Of a DNA stretch of 34,780 nt, positions 8,108 to 15,270 are shown piece after piece; position 1 is the first letter of the stretch, and each line of letters begins with the position of its first letter. The stretch is from Collinsella tanakaei. GTDB taxonomy: Bacteria; Actinomycetota; Coriobacteriia; Coriobacteriales; Coriobacteriaceae. The position numbers were made by a program, and so were the translations under genes. The stretch lies in the NCBI RefSeq assembly GCF_016902615.1, contig NZ_JACJMB010000021.1:1-34780 (forward strand), written 5' to 3'. The notes below the pieces were generated by a model, which was given only the letters and a program-made list of their open reading frames with translations, was not told the DNA's origin and made no database searches.

Positions 8108-10654
8108 TCAGATGCGCACAAGCGAGCGCCGGCGCGCGCGCAGCCCCGAGCAGCACAGGGCGATGAGCGCGAAGACGGCGAGCACGACAAGCGCCGTGCC
8201 GACCCCCGCGGTGACGCCGGCAAGCGCCCGGCGCAGGGCGTCGACGAGGACGGGCACCGGGAGCGCGTCCCCCAGCATCTGGAGCGGGCCCGCCGAAAGC
8301 GAGGCGGGAACGACGCTGTTCGCGCACGCGAGCTGCAGCGCGAGCAGGCCCAGGGCCACCGGCGTCGCCGCGCGCCCGAACCAGATCCTGAGCGCCTGCG
8401 CGATCATGGCGAAGGCGAGCGCGCACACGATGAGCAGCACGGCCGTGGCCGCAAGGTTTCCGACCGAGACGCCGGCAAGCATCAGCACGACCATGCCGAG
8501 CGCCGCCTGCACGATGCTGAAAACGCCAAGCGACACCAGGGGCGCGAGCACCGCCTGCCCGTAGCGCCCCGCCGCGACGACGCGCATGTCGAGCACGGGC
8601 ATGATCGCGCAGGCGAGGATGCTGCCGAGCCACAGCGCGGACACGAGGATTGCCGGCGCGACCTGGGTCGCCGAGCTCACCGGCGCCACGCGCGTCGTCG
8701 TGAAGGCGACGGAGCGGGCGGCGACCTCGGCGCGCTCCGAACGGTCGCGGGAAACGTCGGACAGGGTATCGCCCGCCTCGGCCATGCTGTCGGCGATCTG
8801 GGCCGTGGCATCCCCGAGCTGCCCGGCGCCATCGGCGAGCTGATCGGTCGCCGTCGCCATGGCCGCGATGCCCTCGCCCAGGCCGGACGCGCCGCCGGCC
8901 ACGCCCGAGAGCGCTTCCGCGAGCGCCGCGTTGCCCGAGGCCAGCTGGCCGGTCGCCTCGGCCATGGGCGTCAGCGCCTCACCGAGCGCCGAGGCGCCCG
9001 TCGCCAGCGCGGACACGCCCGAACCCACGGCGCCGGTTGAGGAGAGCTGCCCGGCGAGCGACGAGACGCCCCGGCCGAGCGTGGTCACCGTGTCGGCAAG
9101 ACCGGGGGTGTACCCCGCGGTGCCCGCCTCGCCGACGCCGGCAAGCGTCGCCTGCGCCGTCGCGACGCCGCGCGCAAGCGAGCCAGCCGAGGTCGCAGCG
9201 GAGGTCGCCGCTCTCACGAGCCCCTCGACCGGCTCGCTCACGCCCGCGGTCGCTTCGCCGAAGCGCTGCGTGGCCGCCACGAGGTCCTCGTTGGCAGCGA
9301 CGGCGCCGTCGAGCGCCTCCACGGAGGACCCGGCGGTCGCGACGAGGCCCGTCGCGGTATCGGACGCCGCCTGGAGGCGCTCACCCAACGCATCGCGCTC
9401 GGAAGCGAGCTCGGTCAGCTGGTCGTCGATTTCCTCCACGCGCGCCGCGCGGTCCTCTGCGGAAAGCTCGGCGTCGGAGGCGACCTCGCGCAGCTGCGCG
9501 ACCAGCTCGTCCTCGGCTGCATCGAGCGCCTTCGCCTGCTCGACGATACCAGGCGCCTGCTCATCCTCACAGGAGAGCTCTCCTGCGAGCGCAGCGGCCG
9601 CGTCGGAGGCGGCCTTCGCGCCCTCGCTCGCGGCCGTCACCCCGCCGGAGACGGTGGCGGCTGCCGTGGCGACCTCCCCCATGGGCTCCGTCACGCTGGA
9701 GAGCGCCTGCGAGAGAGCCTCGCCCTGTTGGCCGATCTGGCCGGCGGCCGTCCCGAGCGCGGCGACATCATCCATGTTCTGGCCGAGCGCGTCCGCGACG
9801 CCCGACAGCGCGCCGCCGACCTGCTCGACGCCCGAACCCAGGGACTGCGCCGTGCTGGAGATCGTGTCGAGGCCGGAGAGCAGCGCGTCCGCGCCGGCGG
9901 CGAGCGGGGCCGCCGCCTGGTCGCGGATCGCCGTCAGGCCCTGGCCGAGCGCCGCGGCGCCCGAGCCCGCCGCCTCGACGCCCTGGGCGATCTGGTCAAG
10001 ACCGCTTCCGAGCTGCTCGGCCCCGCTCGCGGTGGTGCTGAGTCCTTGGGAGATGGCGCCCGCCCCCTCGACGATACCGTCGAAACCGGCATCGAGCATC
10101 GTCGAGCCGTCGGCGGTGAGCGTCAGGCGCGACGCCTCCTGCTGCACATCGGAGAGAACCGACACGAGGTAGTCCTGACCCAGATCCGCGCGCAGGCGGC
10201 TCTGCACCTGCTTCAGCACGGCCGAGCCCGCGCTGGTGGCGAGCGCGTTCTCGCCGCCGTTCGAGATGATCTCGACCGTCGCCTGCTGCGGGTCGTCGCC
10301 GGACACGCTCTCGACGCTGGCGGAGTAGTTCTCGGGGATCTTCACGACCAGCGCGTACGTCCCCCGCTCGAGACCGGAGGTCGCCTCGTCCTCATCGACC
10401 TCGGTCCAGATAAGGTCGGTGGTGTCGCCGAGCGAGTCCACGAGGTCCTCGCCCGCGTGGATGGAGCCGCCCTCATCGAGGTTGACGACGGCCACGGGGA
10501 CCGCGCCCGCACCGGAAAGCGCCGGCGCGAGCCCCCACACGAGCACGGCCGCGAGCGCGATCGGCACGACGAGCGCGACGGCTGCGATCACGGCGCGACG
10601 CGAGCGGAGCGCCGAGACGACGGCGAGTCGGATCGATTCGAAGATGCCGGACAT
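8108..10654 (-). CDS. YhgE/Pip-family membrane protein
   Basis: 848-residue membrane protein of the YhgE/Pip (phage infection protein-like) family, related to ABC-2 type permeases. There is one N-terminal membrane segment (about 23-45). A long extracytoplasmic region follows, starting with VPVAVVNLDEGG and continuing with many short Ala/Gly/Ser-rich helical repeats (GLDQIAQGVEAAGSG-like). Five C-terminal membrane segments lie between about residues 655 and 840. Family members are linked to export, envelope functions or WXG-type secretion (established for some relatives only). GGGAGG lies ten bases before the ATG. It is 21 bases downstream of an ABC-ATPase-like gene, which suggests a complex, but that partner lacks catalytic motifs. 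The substrate is unknown. Confidence 0.85.
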   Translation of the reverse strand: MSGIFESIRLAVVSALRSRRAVIAAVALVVPIALAAVLVWGLAPALSGAGAVPVAVVNLDEGGSIHAGEDLVDSLGDTTDLIWTEVDEDEATSGLERGTYALVVKIPENYSASVESVSGDDPQQATVEIISNGGENALATSAGSAVLKQVQSRLRADLGQDYLVSVLSDVQQEASRLTLTADGSTMLDAGFDGIVEGAGAISQGLSTTASGAEQLGSGLDQIAQGVEAAGSGAAALGQGLTAIRDQAAAPLAAGADALLSGLDTISSTAQSLGSGVEQVGGALSGVADALGQNMDDVAALGTAAGQIGQQGEALSQALSSVTEPMGEVATAAATVSGGVTAASEGAKAASDAAAALAGELSCEDEQAPGIVEQAKALDAAEDELVAQLREVASDAELSAEDRAARVEEIDDQLTELASERDALGERLQAASDTATGLVATAGSSVEALDGAVAANEDLVAATQRFGEATAGVSEPVEGLVRAATSAATSAGSLARGVATAQATLAGVGEAGTAGYTPGLADTVTTLGRGVSSLAGQLSSTGAVGSGVSALATGASALGEALTPMAEATGQLASGNAALAEALSGVAGGASGLGEGIAAMATATDQLADGAGQLGDATAQIADSMAEAGDTLSDVSRDRSERAEVAARSVAFTTTRVAPVSSATQVAPAILVSALWLGSILACAIMPVLDMRVVAAGRYGQAVLAPLVSLGVFSIVQAALGMVVLMLAGVSVGNLAATAVLLIVCALAFAMIAQALRIWFGRAATPVALGLLALQLACANSVVPASLSAGPLQMLGDALPVPVLVDALRRALAGVTAGVGTALVVLAVFALIALCCSGLRARRRSLVRI

Positions 10655-10675
10655 GCGGCATCGACCTCCCTTACG

Positions 10676-11368
10676 TTAACGATGGGCCCGCAGGCCCTCG
10701 AGCGCCTCGGCGGACGGGATATCGAGAGGGAACGCCATATCGGCCGCGGCGGCGACCACAGGGTCGCTCGTCGCCACGGCGACCGTGCAGCCGCTCTTGT
10801 GCGAAAAGCTCGCGATGGCCGCCATGACCTCGCAGGCATCGGCGGCGGACAGCCCGCGCAGGCACGCATCCGAAATGTCGAGCGCGGCGACGCGCACCTC
10901 GCCCGCGCAGGCAAGCGCCCCCGAAAGCCGCGCGCGGGAGGCGGCGTCTATGTCGTCGGCGCGCTGCTCCGCGCGCGTCGCCACGCCGAAGCAGGCAAGG
11001 TACTCGAGGACATCGGGCGCCCCATGCGCGCCCAGGCGCAGGCGCATCTCGCGCGAGACCAGCTCGTCGACCGTGAGCTTCAAATCGACCGGATAGAACT
11101 CCGAGAAGATGCCGATGCCGCACACCCCGCGCGAAAGCCTGCCGCCGCCGGTGATATCGACCCCGTCGATGACAAGCGAGCCGGATGTGGGCACCAGATG
11201 CCCGCCGATCGCGAGCGCGAGGTCGCGTGCGGGCTCGGCGTCTTCACTCAGAAGAGCGCAGAGCGTCCCCGCGGGCACCTCGAGCGACGCGAACTCGAAC
11301 GAGCGATGACCGCGCGCCGTGTACCCCGCGTCGACCGCGACGATGCGCGCCTGCCGTTCGTGTTCCAT
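10676..11368 (-). CDS. Degenerate ABC-ATPase-like protein, partner of YhgE protein
   Basis: The 230-residue product aligns by eye along a whole ABC ATPase: PAGTLCALL, GGHLVPTSGSLVIDGVDITG, LTVDEL, a signature-helix region, and ALDISDACLRGLSAADA. The nucleotide machinery is gone. The Walker A site reads LSEDAEPARDL (about 40-50) with no GKS/T. The LSGGQ site reads DAASRARLSGAL. The Walker B end reads ALDISD instead of LLDEPT. The switch His is replaced (ATSDP, 200-203). The frame is intact and the start (ATG 11368, GGAAAGG upstream) looks functional, so it is not an obvious pseudogene. I infer a structural or regulatory subunit for the YhgE protein made from the same transcript. Confidence 0.75.
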   Translation of the reverse strand: MEHERQARIVAVDAGYTARGHRSFEFASLEVPAGTLCALLSEDAEPARDLALAIGGHLVPTSGSLVIDGVDITGGGRLSRGVCGIGIFSEFYPVDLKLTVDELVSREMRLRLGAHGAPDVLEYLACFGVATRAEQRADDIDAASRARLSGALACAGEVRVAALDISDACLRGLSAADACEVMAAIASFSHKSGCTVAVATSDPVVAAAADMAFPLDIPSAEALEGLRAHR

Positions 11369-11431
11369 AGGAGCGCCGCCTTTCCATAGCGTACCTGTCA
11401 TTCCTACCCGGAAGCGGGCGGATAAACCATC

Positions 11432-11437
11432 ATTGTA
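11432..11437 (-). promoter_or_regulatory. Candidate -10 for the YhgE operon
   Basis: Minus-strand TACAAT, about 64 bases upstream of the ABC-like gene's start. The matching -35 position (TGCGCC) is weak, so this rests mainly on the -10. Confidence 0.35.
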
Positions 11438-11548
11438 TCGAACTGGTGGCGATCGGCGCACCTCGCTGAGGCCCGGCGGGCGCATCGCGGCAGATTTGCT
11501 CATATCCCGCAAATCCGCACGGACGCCGCGGATGCGGGACGGCTGCCA

Positions 11549-11554
11549 TATAAT
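11549..11554 (+). promoter_or_regulatory. Candidate -10 of gltX
   Basis: A perfect TATAAT 40 bases before the gltX ATG, in otherwise GC-rich DNA. It predicts a leader of roughly 35 nt. No good -35 is visible. Confidence 0.5.
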
Positions 11555-11594
11555 GCTTGGGATTGACTGCAACCGAACCCCATGAGGAGCATCC

Positions 11595-13076
11595 ATGAGC
11601 TCAAACGTCCGCGTGCGCTTCGCGCCCTCGCCCACCGGCAAGCTGCACATCGGCGGCGCCCGCACCGCCATCTACAACTGGGCCTTCGCCCGCGCCAACG
11701 GCGGCACGTTCATCCTGCGCATCGACGACACCGACCCGACCCGCTCCACGGCCGAGAACACGCAGATCATCCTGCGCGCCATGCGCTGGCTCGGCCTCGA
11801 CTGGGACGAGGGCCCCGAGGTCGGCGGCGACTTCGGCCCCTATGCCCAGACCGAGCGACTCGACCTCTACCGCGAGGCCGCCGAGCGCCTGCTCGACGAG
11901 GGCCGCGCCTACCCCTGCTTCTGCACGCCCGAGCAGCTCGAGGCCGACCGCGAGGCGGCCCGCGCCCGCAAGGACCCCTTCCAGGGCTATCAGCGCCGCT
12001 GCCGCGACATCGACCCGGCTGAGGCCCGTGCGCGCATGGACGCCGGCGAGCCCTACACCCTGCGCATCAAGGTGCCCGAGGACCGCGGCGACGTCGTGAT
12101 CGACGACGCCGTGCACGGTCGGGTGGTCTTCGATGCCAAGGAACTCGACGACTTCGTGATCTTCCGCTCCGACGGCACGCCCACCTACAACTTCGCCACC
12201 GTCGTCGACGACGCCGCCATGGGCATCACCCACGTCATCCGCGGCGACGACCACCTCTCCAACACCCCGCGCCAGGTCATGGTCTACGAGGCCCTCGGCG
12301 CCCCCGTGCCCACCTTCGCGCACATCTCCATGATTCTCGGCGCCGACGGCAAGAAGCTCTCGAAGCGCCACGGCGCAACCTCCGTGGAGGAGTACCGCGA
12401 CGCCGGCTACCTGTCCGACGCCTTCGTGAACTACCTGGCCCTGCTCGGCTGGTCGCTCGACGGCGAGACCACCGTCATCCCGCGCGACGTGCTCGCCCGC
12501 GAGTTCTCGCTCGAGCGCATCTCGAAGAACCCGGCAACGTTCGACCCCAAGAAGCTCGACTGGATGAACGCCGAGTACATCAACCGCATGGACGACGAGA
12601 CGTTCACGGATGAGATCATGCTGCCGCAGCTCGCCGAGGCGGGCATCCCCGCCGTACGCTCCGAGCACGACGACGCTTGGTGGAACCTGCTCGCGAGCAT
12701 CGTGCGCCCGCGCACGAAGATGCCCGCGGACGCCGCGGCGGTAGCCGCCCCCGTCTTCGCCACGGCCGACACGCTCGCCTACGATGAGAAGTCCGTTGCG
12801 AAAGGCCTCGCCAAGGAGGGCATGGCGACGATTCTCGACGCCGCGCGCGTGGCGCTCGGCACCCTGGCTGCGGGCGACTGGCGCGCCGAGGCCATCGACG
12901 CCGCGCTCGAACCGCTGCCCGAGGCGCTCGACGCCAAGAAGCGCATCGTGTTCCAGGCCATCCGCGTGGCCGAGTGCGGCAACATGGTGAGCCCGCCGCT
13001 CGGTGAGACCATGCAGCTCATCGGCCGTGACGACTGCCTGGCGCGCATCGACCGCGCCCGCACGATGGCGCTCTAG
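11595..13076 (+). CDS. gltX: Glutamate--tRNA ligase
   Basis: Class I aminoacyl-tRNA synthetase that charges tRNA-Glu in the cytosol. Two candidate substrate genes, both tRNA-Glu(CUC), lie in this same window. The 493-residue protein opens RFAPSPTGKLHIGGARTAI (HIGH-type motif at 18-21) and contains DGKKLSKRHGATS (KMSKS-type motif), with the Rossmann core and a helical anticodon-binding C-terminus. Length is standard for a discriminating or non-discriminating GluRS; I cannot tell which. GAGGAG lies five bases before the ATG. A strong terminator follows. Confidence 0.97.
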   Translation: MSSNVRVRFAPSPTGKLHIGGARTAIYNWAFARANGGTFILRIDDTDPTRSTAENTQIILRAMRWLGLDWDEGPEVGGDFGPYAQTERLDLYREAAERLLDEGRAYPCFCTPEQLEADREAARARKDPFQGYQRRCRDIDPAEARARMDAGEPYTLRIKVPEDRGDVVIDDAVHGRVVFDAKELDDFVIFRSDGTPTYNFATVVDDAAMGITHVIRGDDHLSNTPRQVMVYEALGAPVPTFAHISMILGADGKKLSKRHGATSVEEYRDAGYLSDAFVNYLALLGWSLDGETTVIPRDVLAREFSLERISKNPATFDPKKLDWMNAEYINRMDDETFTDEIMLPQLAEAGIPAVRSEHDDAWWNLLASIVRPRTKMPADAAAVAAPVFATADTLAYDEKSVAKGLAKEGMATILDAARVALGTLAAGDWRAEAIDAALEPLPEALDAKKRIVFQAIRVAECGNMVSPPLGETMQLIGRDDCLARIDRARTMAL

Positions 13077-13138
13077 CGATCATCTTGTTCGAGGTCGCCC
13101 GCGCCCACGCGCCGCAGCCACGGCGATGACGATGAAGG

Positions 13139-13196
13139 ACGTGCCGAATGCCTCGCTCAGGGACCTCCTGAGCGGACGTTCGGCACGTTCTTTTTT
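13139..13196 (+). terminator. Intrinsic terminator of gltX
   Basis: ACGTGCCGAA (13139-13148) pairs with TTCGGCACGT (13179-13188). An inner perfect stem, CGCTCAGG with CCTGAGCG, extends the hairpin. TCTTTTTT follows immediately. It lies about 60 bases after the gltX stop. Confidence 0.92.
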
Positions 13197-13404
13197 GGAG
13201 CGGTGGGCGGCTGCGGGCCGCATGGCATGCGCCCCGCCGCAGCCTGCGCTCGCGACATCTGCCAGCGCGCCCCAAGCGCCTTATGGGAGACTTCCTGCCA
13301 TTTAGGCCAAAACGGAAATCTCTCGTGCCCGCGAGGGGCGCGAAGGGTGACAATAGGCCGTGCCGCGCGAGAGACCGACGCGCGGTGTTATCGGTAGAGA
13401 CGCG
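13197..13404. other. Intergenic leader before the serine dehydratase gene
   Basis: The 328-base gap between gltX and the serine dehydratase gene holds the gltX terminator and then this stretch. I see no gene, no recognised riboswitch and no convincing promoter hexamers. A GTG at 13360 is in frame with the enzyme but precedes the conserved region and lacks a ribosome site. Confidence 0.4.
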
Positions 13405-15024
13405 ATGGAGCAATTGATGGCAGGAAAACCGCAAACCTTGGCAACGACTTCGGCATTCGAGATCTTGGGGCCGATCATGGTGGGCCCCTCCTCGTCGCAT
13501 ACGGCGGGCGCGCTTCGGTGCGCGAGCGTCGCGGCCTCACTCGTCGAGGGCACGGTCCGAAGCGTCCGCTTCACCCTCTGGAACAGCTTCGCGCATACCT
13601 ACCGCGGGCACGGCACCGACCGCGCCCTCGTGGCCGGCATCCTCGGGCTTTCCACCGATGATGAGCGCATCCGCGACGCCTTTACACTCGCCGACGAGCG
13701 GGGCCTCTCCGTCAACTTCGAGATCGGCGGCGACGATGCGAGCATGCATCCGAACACCGTCGATATCGACATGCGGGCTGATGACGGCTCCCATGTGACC
13801 GTGCGCGGCGAGAGCCTCGGCGGCGGCCGGATGCGCATCTCGCGCATCAACGGGGTGGGCGTCGACATCTCGGGCGCCTACTGCACCCTGTTCGTCGCCC
13901 ACCGCGACGCCCCGGGCGCGCTCGCCGCGCTCACGGCGCTGCTCGCCCGCTGCAACGTGAACATCGCCTTCTGCCGCACCTATCGCACCGAGGCGGGCGG
14001 TCAGGCCTATTCCGTGTTCGAGACCGACAGCGCCCCGGACGCCTCCGTCCTGCCGGCGATCCGCGCGCTCGACCTCGTCGACAACGCGACCTTCATCGAG
14101 CTTCCCGGCTCCGCCTCCTCGCTCGCCCCGGGCGTCTCCACGCCCGAGCTGTTCGATGACGGCGAGCAGCTGCTCGACGCCTGCGACCGACTTGGCATGA
14201 ACATCGGCGCCGTCATGGCCGTGCGCGAGGCCCACCTCGTCGGTGAGGACCGCTGCATCGCCTCGATGCGCCGCGTGCTCGCCGTCATGCGGGAGGAGAC
14301 GACCGCGCCCATCCGCAACCCGCAGATTTCGCTGGGCGGATTCATCGGCGGCGAGGCGCGCGACGTCGCCCTGAACGGCGCCGGACGTCTGTCGAGCGCC
14401 CTCATGGGCGATGTGCAGACCATGGCCGTCGCACGCGCGATGGCGGTGCTCGAGCGCAGCGCGTCCATGGGCGTGATCGTTGCCGCCCCGACCGCTGGCT
14501 CGGCGGGCATCGTGCCGGGCTGCGTGCTCGCCGAGGCCGAGCACCTGGGGCTCGACGACCACCAGGTCATGGACGCGCTCTTCTGCGCCGCCGCAATCGG
14601 CCTCAACCTGTCCACCTCCGCCTGCGTCGCGGGCGCCGAGGGCGGCTGCCAGGCAGAGGTCGGCAGCGCCGCCGCCATGGCGGCGGCAGCCCTCGTGCAG
14701 ATGCTCGGCGGCTCCCCCGCCTGCGCGCTCGACGCCGCCTCGATCGCCCTTTCGAACCTGCTCGGACTCGTCTGCGACCCGGTCGGTGGGCTTGTGGAGG
14801 TGCCCTGTCAGAACCGCAACGCCATCGGCGTCGCCGCCGCGTTCTCCGCAGCGCAGCTCGCCCTTTCCGGCGTCCACAGCCTCGTGCCGTTCGACGAGAT
14901 GGCGAAGGTCATGCTCTCCGTGGGCCATGCGCTGCCCGCGAGCCTGCGCGAGACGGCCAAGGGCGGTATCGCGACCGCGCCGTCGGCCCTCGCCGCCTGC
15001 GCGCGCTGCGGCATCTGCGGATAG
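13405..15024 (+). CDS. sdaA: L-serine dehydratase, iron-sulfur dependent, single chain
   Basis: Deaminates L-serine to pyruvate and ammonia using a [4Fe-4S] cluster. The 539-residue chain fuses what are two proteins (SdaAB and SdaAA) in Bacillus. An N-terminal beta domain (FEILGPIMVGPSSSHTAGA) comes first, then an ACT-like domain (CTLFVAHRDAPGALAAL), then the alpha catalytic domain. Likely cluster cysteines occur in IVPGCVLAE, EGGCQAEVGS and CDPVGGLVEVPCQNRN. The chain ends CARCGICG; a C-terminal Cys that plugs the active site is known in Legionella serine dehydratase. ATG 13405 is used here. ATG 13417, four codons on, has GGAG six bases before it and may be the real start. Confidence 0.92.
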   Translation: MEQLMAGKPQTLATTSAFEILGPIMVGPSSSHTAGALRCASVAASLVEGTVRSVRFTLWNSFAHTYRGHGTDRALVAGILGLSTDDERIRDAFTLADERGLSVNFEIGGDDASMHPNTVDIDMRADDGSHVTVRGESLGGGRMRISRINGVGVDISGAYCTLFVAHRDAPGALAALTALLARCNVNIAFCRTYRTEAGGQAYSVFETDSAPDASVLPAIRALDLVDNATFIELPGSASSLAPGVSTPELFDDGEQLLDACDRLGMNIGAVMAVREAHLVGEDRCIASMRRVLAVMREETTAPIRNPQISLGGFIGGEARDVALNGAGRLSSALMGDVQTMAVARAMAVLERSASMGVIVAAPTAGSAGIVPGCVLAEAEHLGLDDHQVMDALFCAAAIGLNLSTSACVAGAEGGCQAEVGSAAAMAAAALVQMLGGSPACALDAASIALSNLLGLVCDPVGGLVEVPCQNRNAIGVAAAFSAAQLALSGVHSLVPFDEMAKVMLSVGHALPASLRETAKGGIATAPSALAACARCGICG

Positions 15025-15086
15025 ACCCCTCCGCGCGCAGCATGGGCTGCAAACAGCCAAGACGGCCATGATGCACCCGACTGACG

Positions 15087-15128
15087 CCCCCGGGAAGCCT
15101 TCTCTCGTCGCTTCCCGGGGGTTTCTCT
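15087..15128 (+). terminator. Intrinsic terminator after the serine dehydratase gene
   Basis: CCCCCGGGAAGC (15087-15098) and GCTTCCCGGGGG (15110-15121) form a perfect 12-bp stem, followed by TTTCTC. It lies 63 bases after the stop codon. Confidence 0.88.
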
Positions 15129-15201
15129 ATACAAACGGTGAACATCGGGTCAAATCCCTGTGGAACCGCACCGGACGGGCGCGCCCGTCTGCGCGGGCGG
15201 G

Positions 15202-15207
15202 TATAAT
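15202..15207 (+). promoter_or_regulatory. Candidate -10 for the L,D-transpeptidase gene
   Basis: Perfect TATAAT 64 bases before the chosen start codon. No good -35 is seen 17 bases upstream, where the DNA is nearly all G and C. Confidence 0.45.
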
Positions 15208-15270
15208 CGGCGCTCGAACGACTTTTCGGGGCCATGCCCCGCGCCATACCGATGGGGGACCACGCCGTCT

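Noticed and set aside
8860-10100. Repeated short blocks suggesting a CRISPR or tandem array
   Set aside because: These are in-frame degenerate helical repeats (Gly/Ala/Ser-rich) in the extracellular part of the YhgE-like protein. They are not evenly spaced identical DNA repeats.
9728-11389. 553-codon open frame on the plus strand
   Set aside because: Antisense to the YhgE-like and ABC-like genes. It spans two genes and their gap, with no ribosome site.
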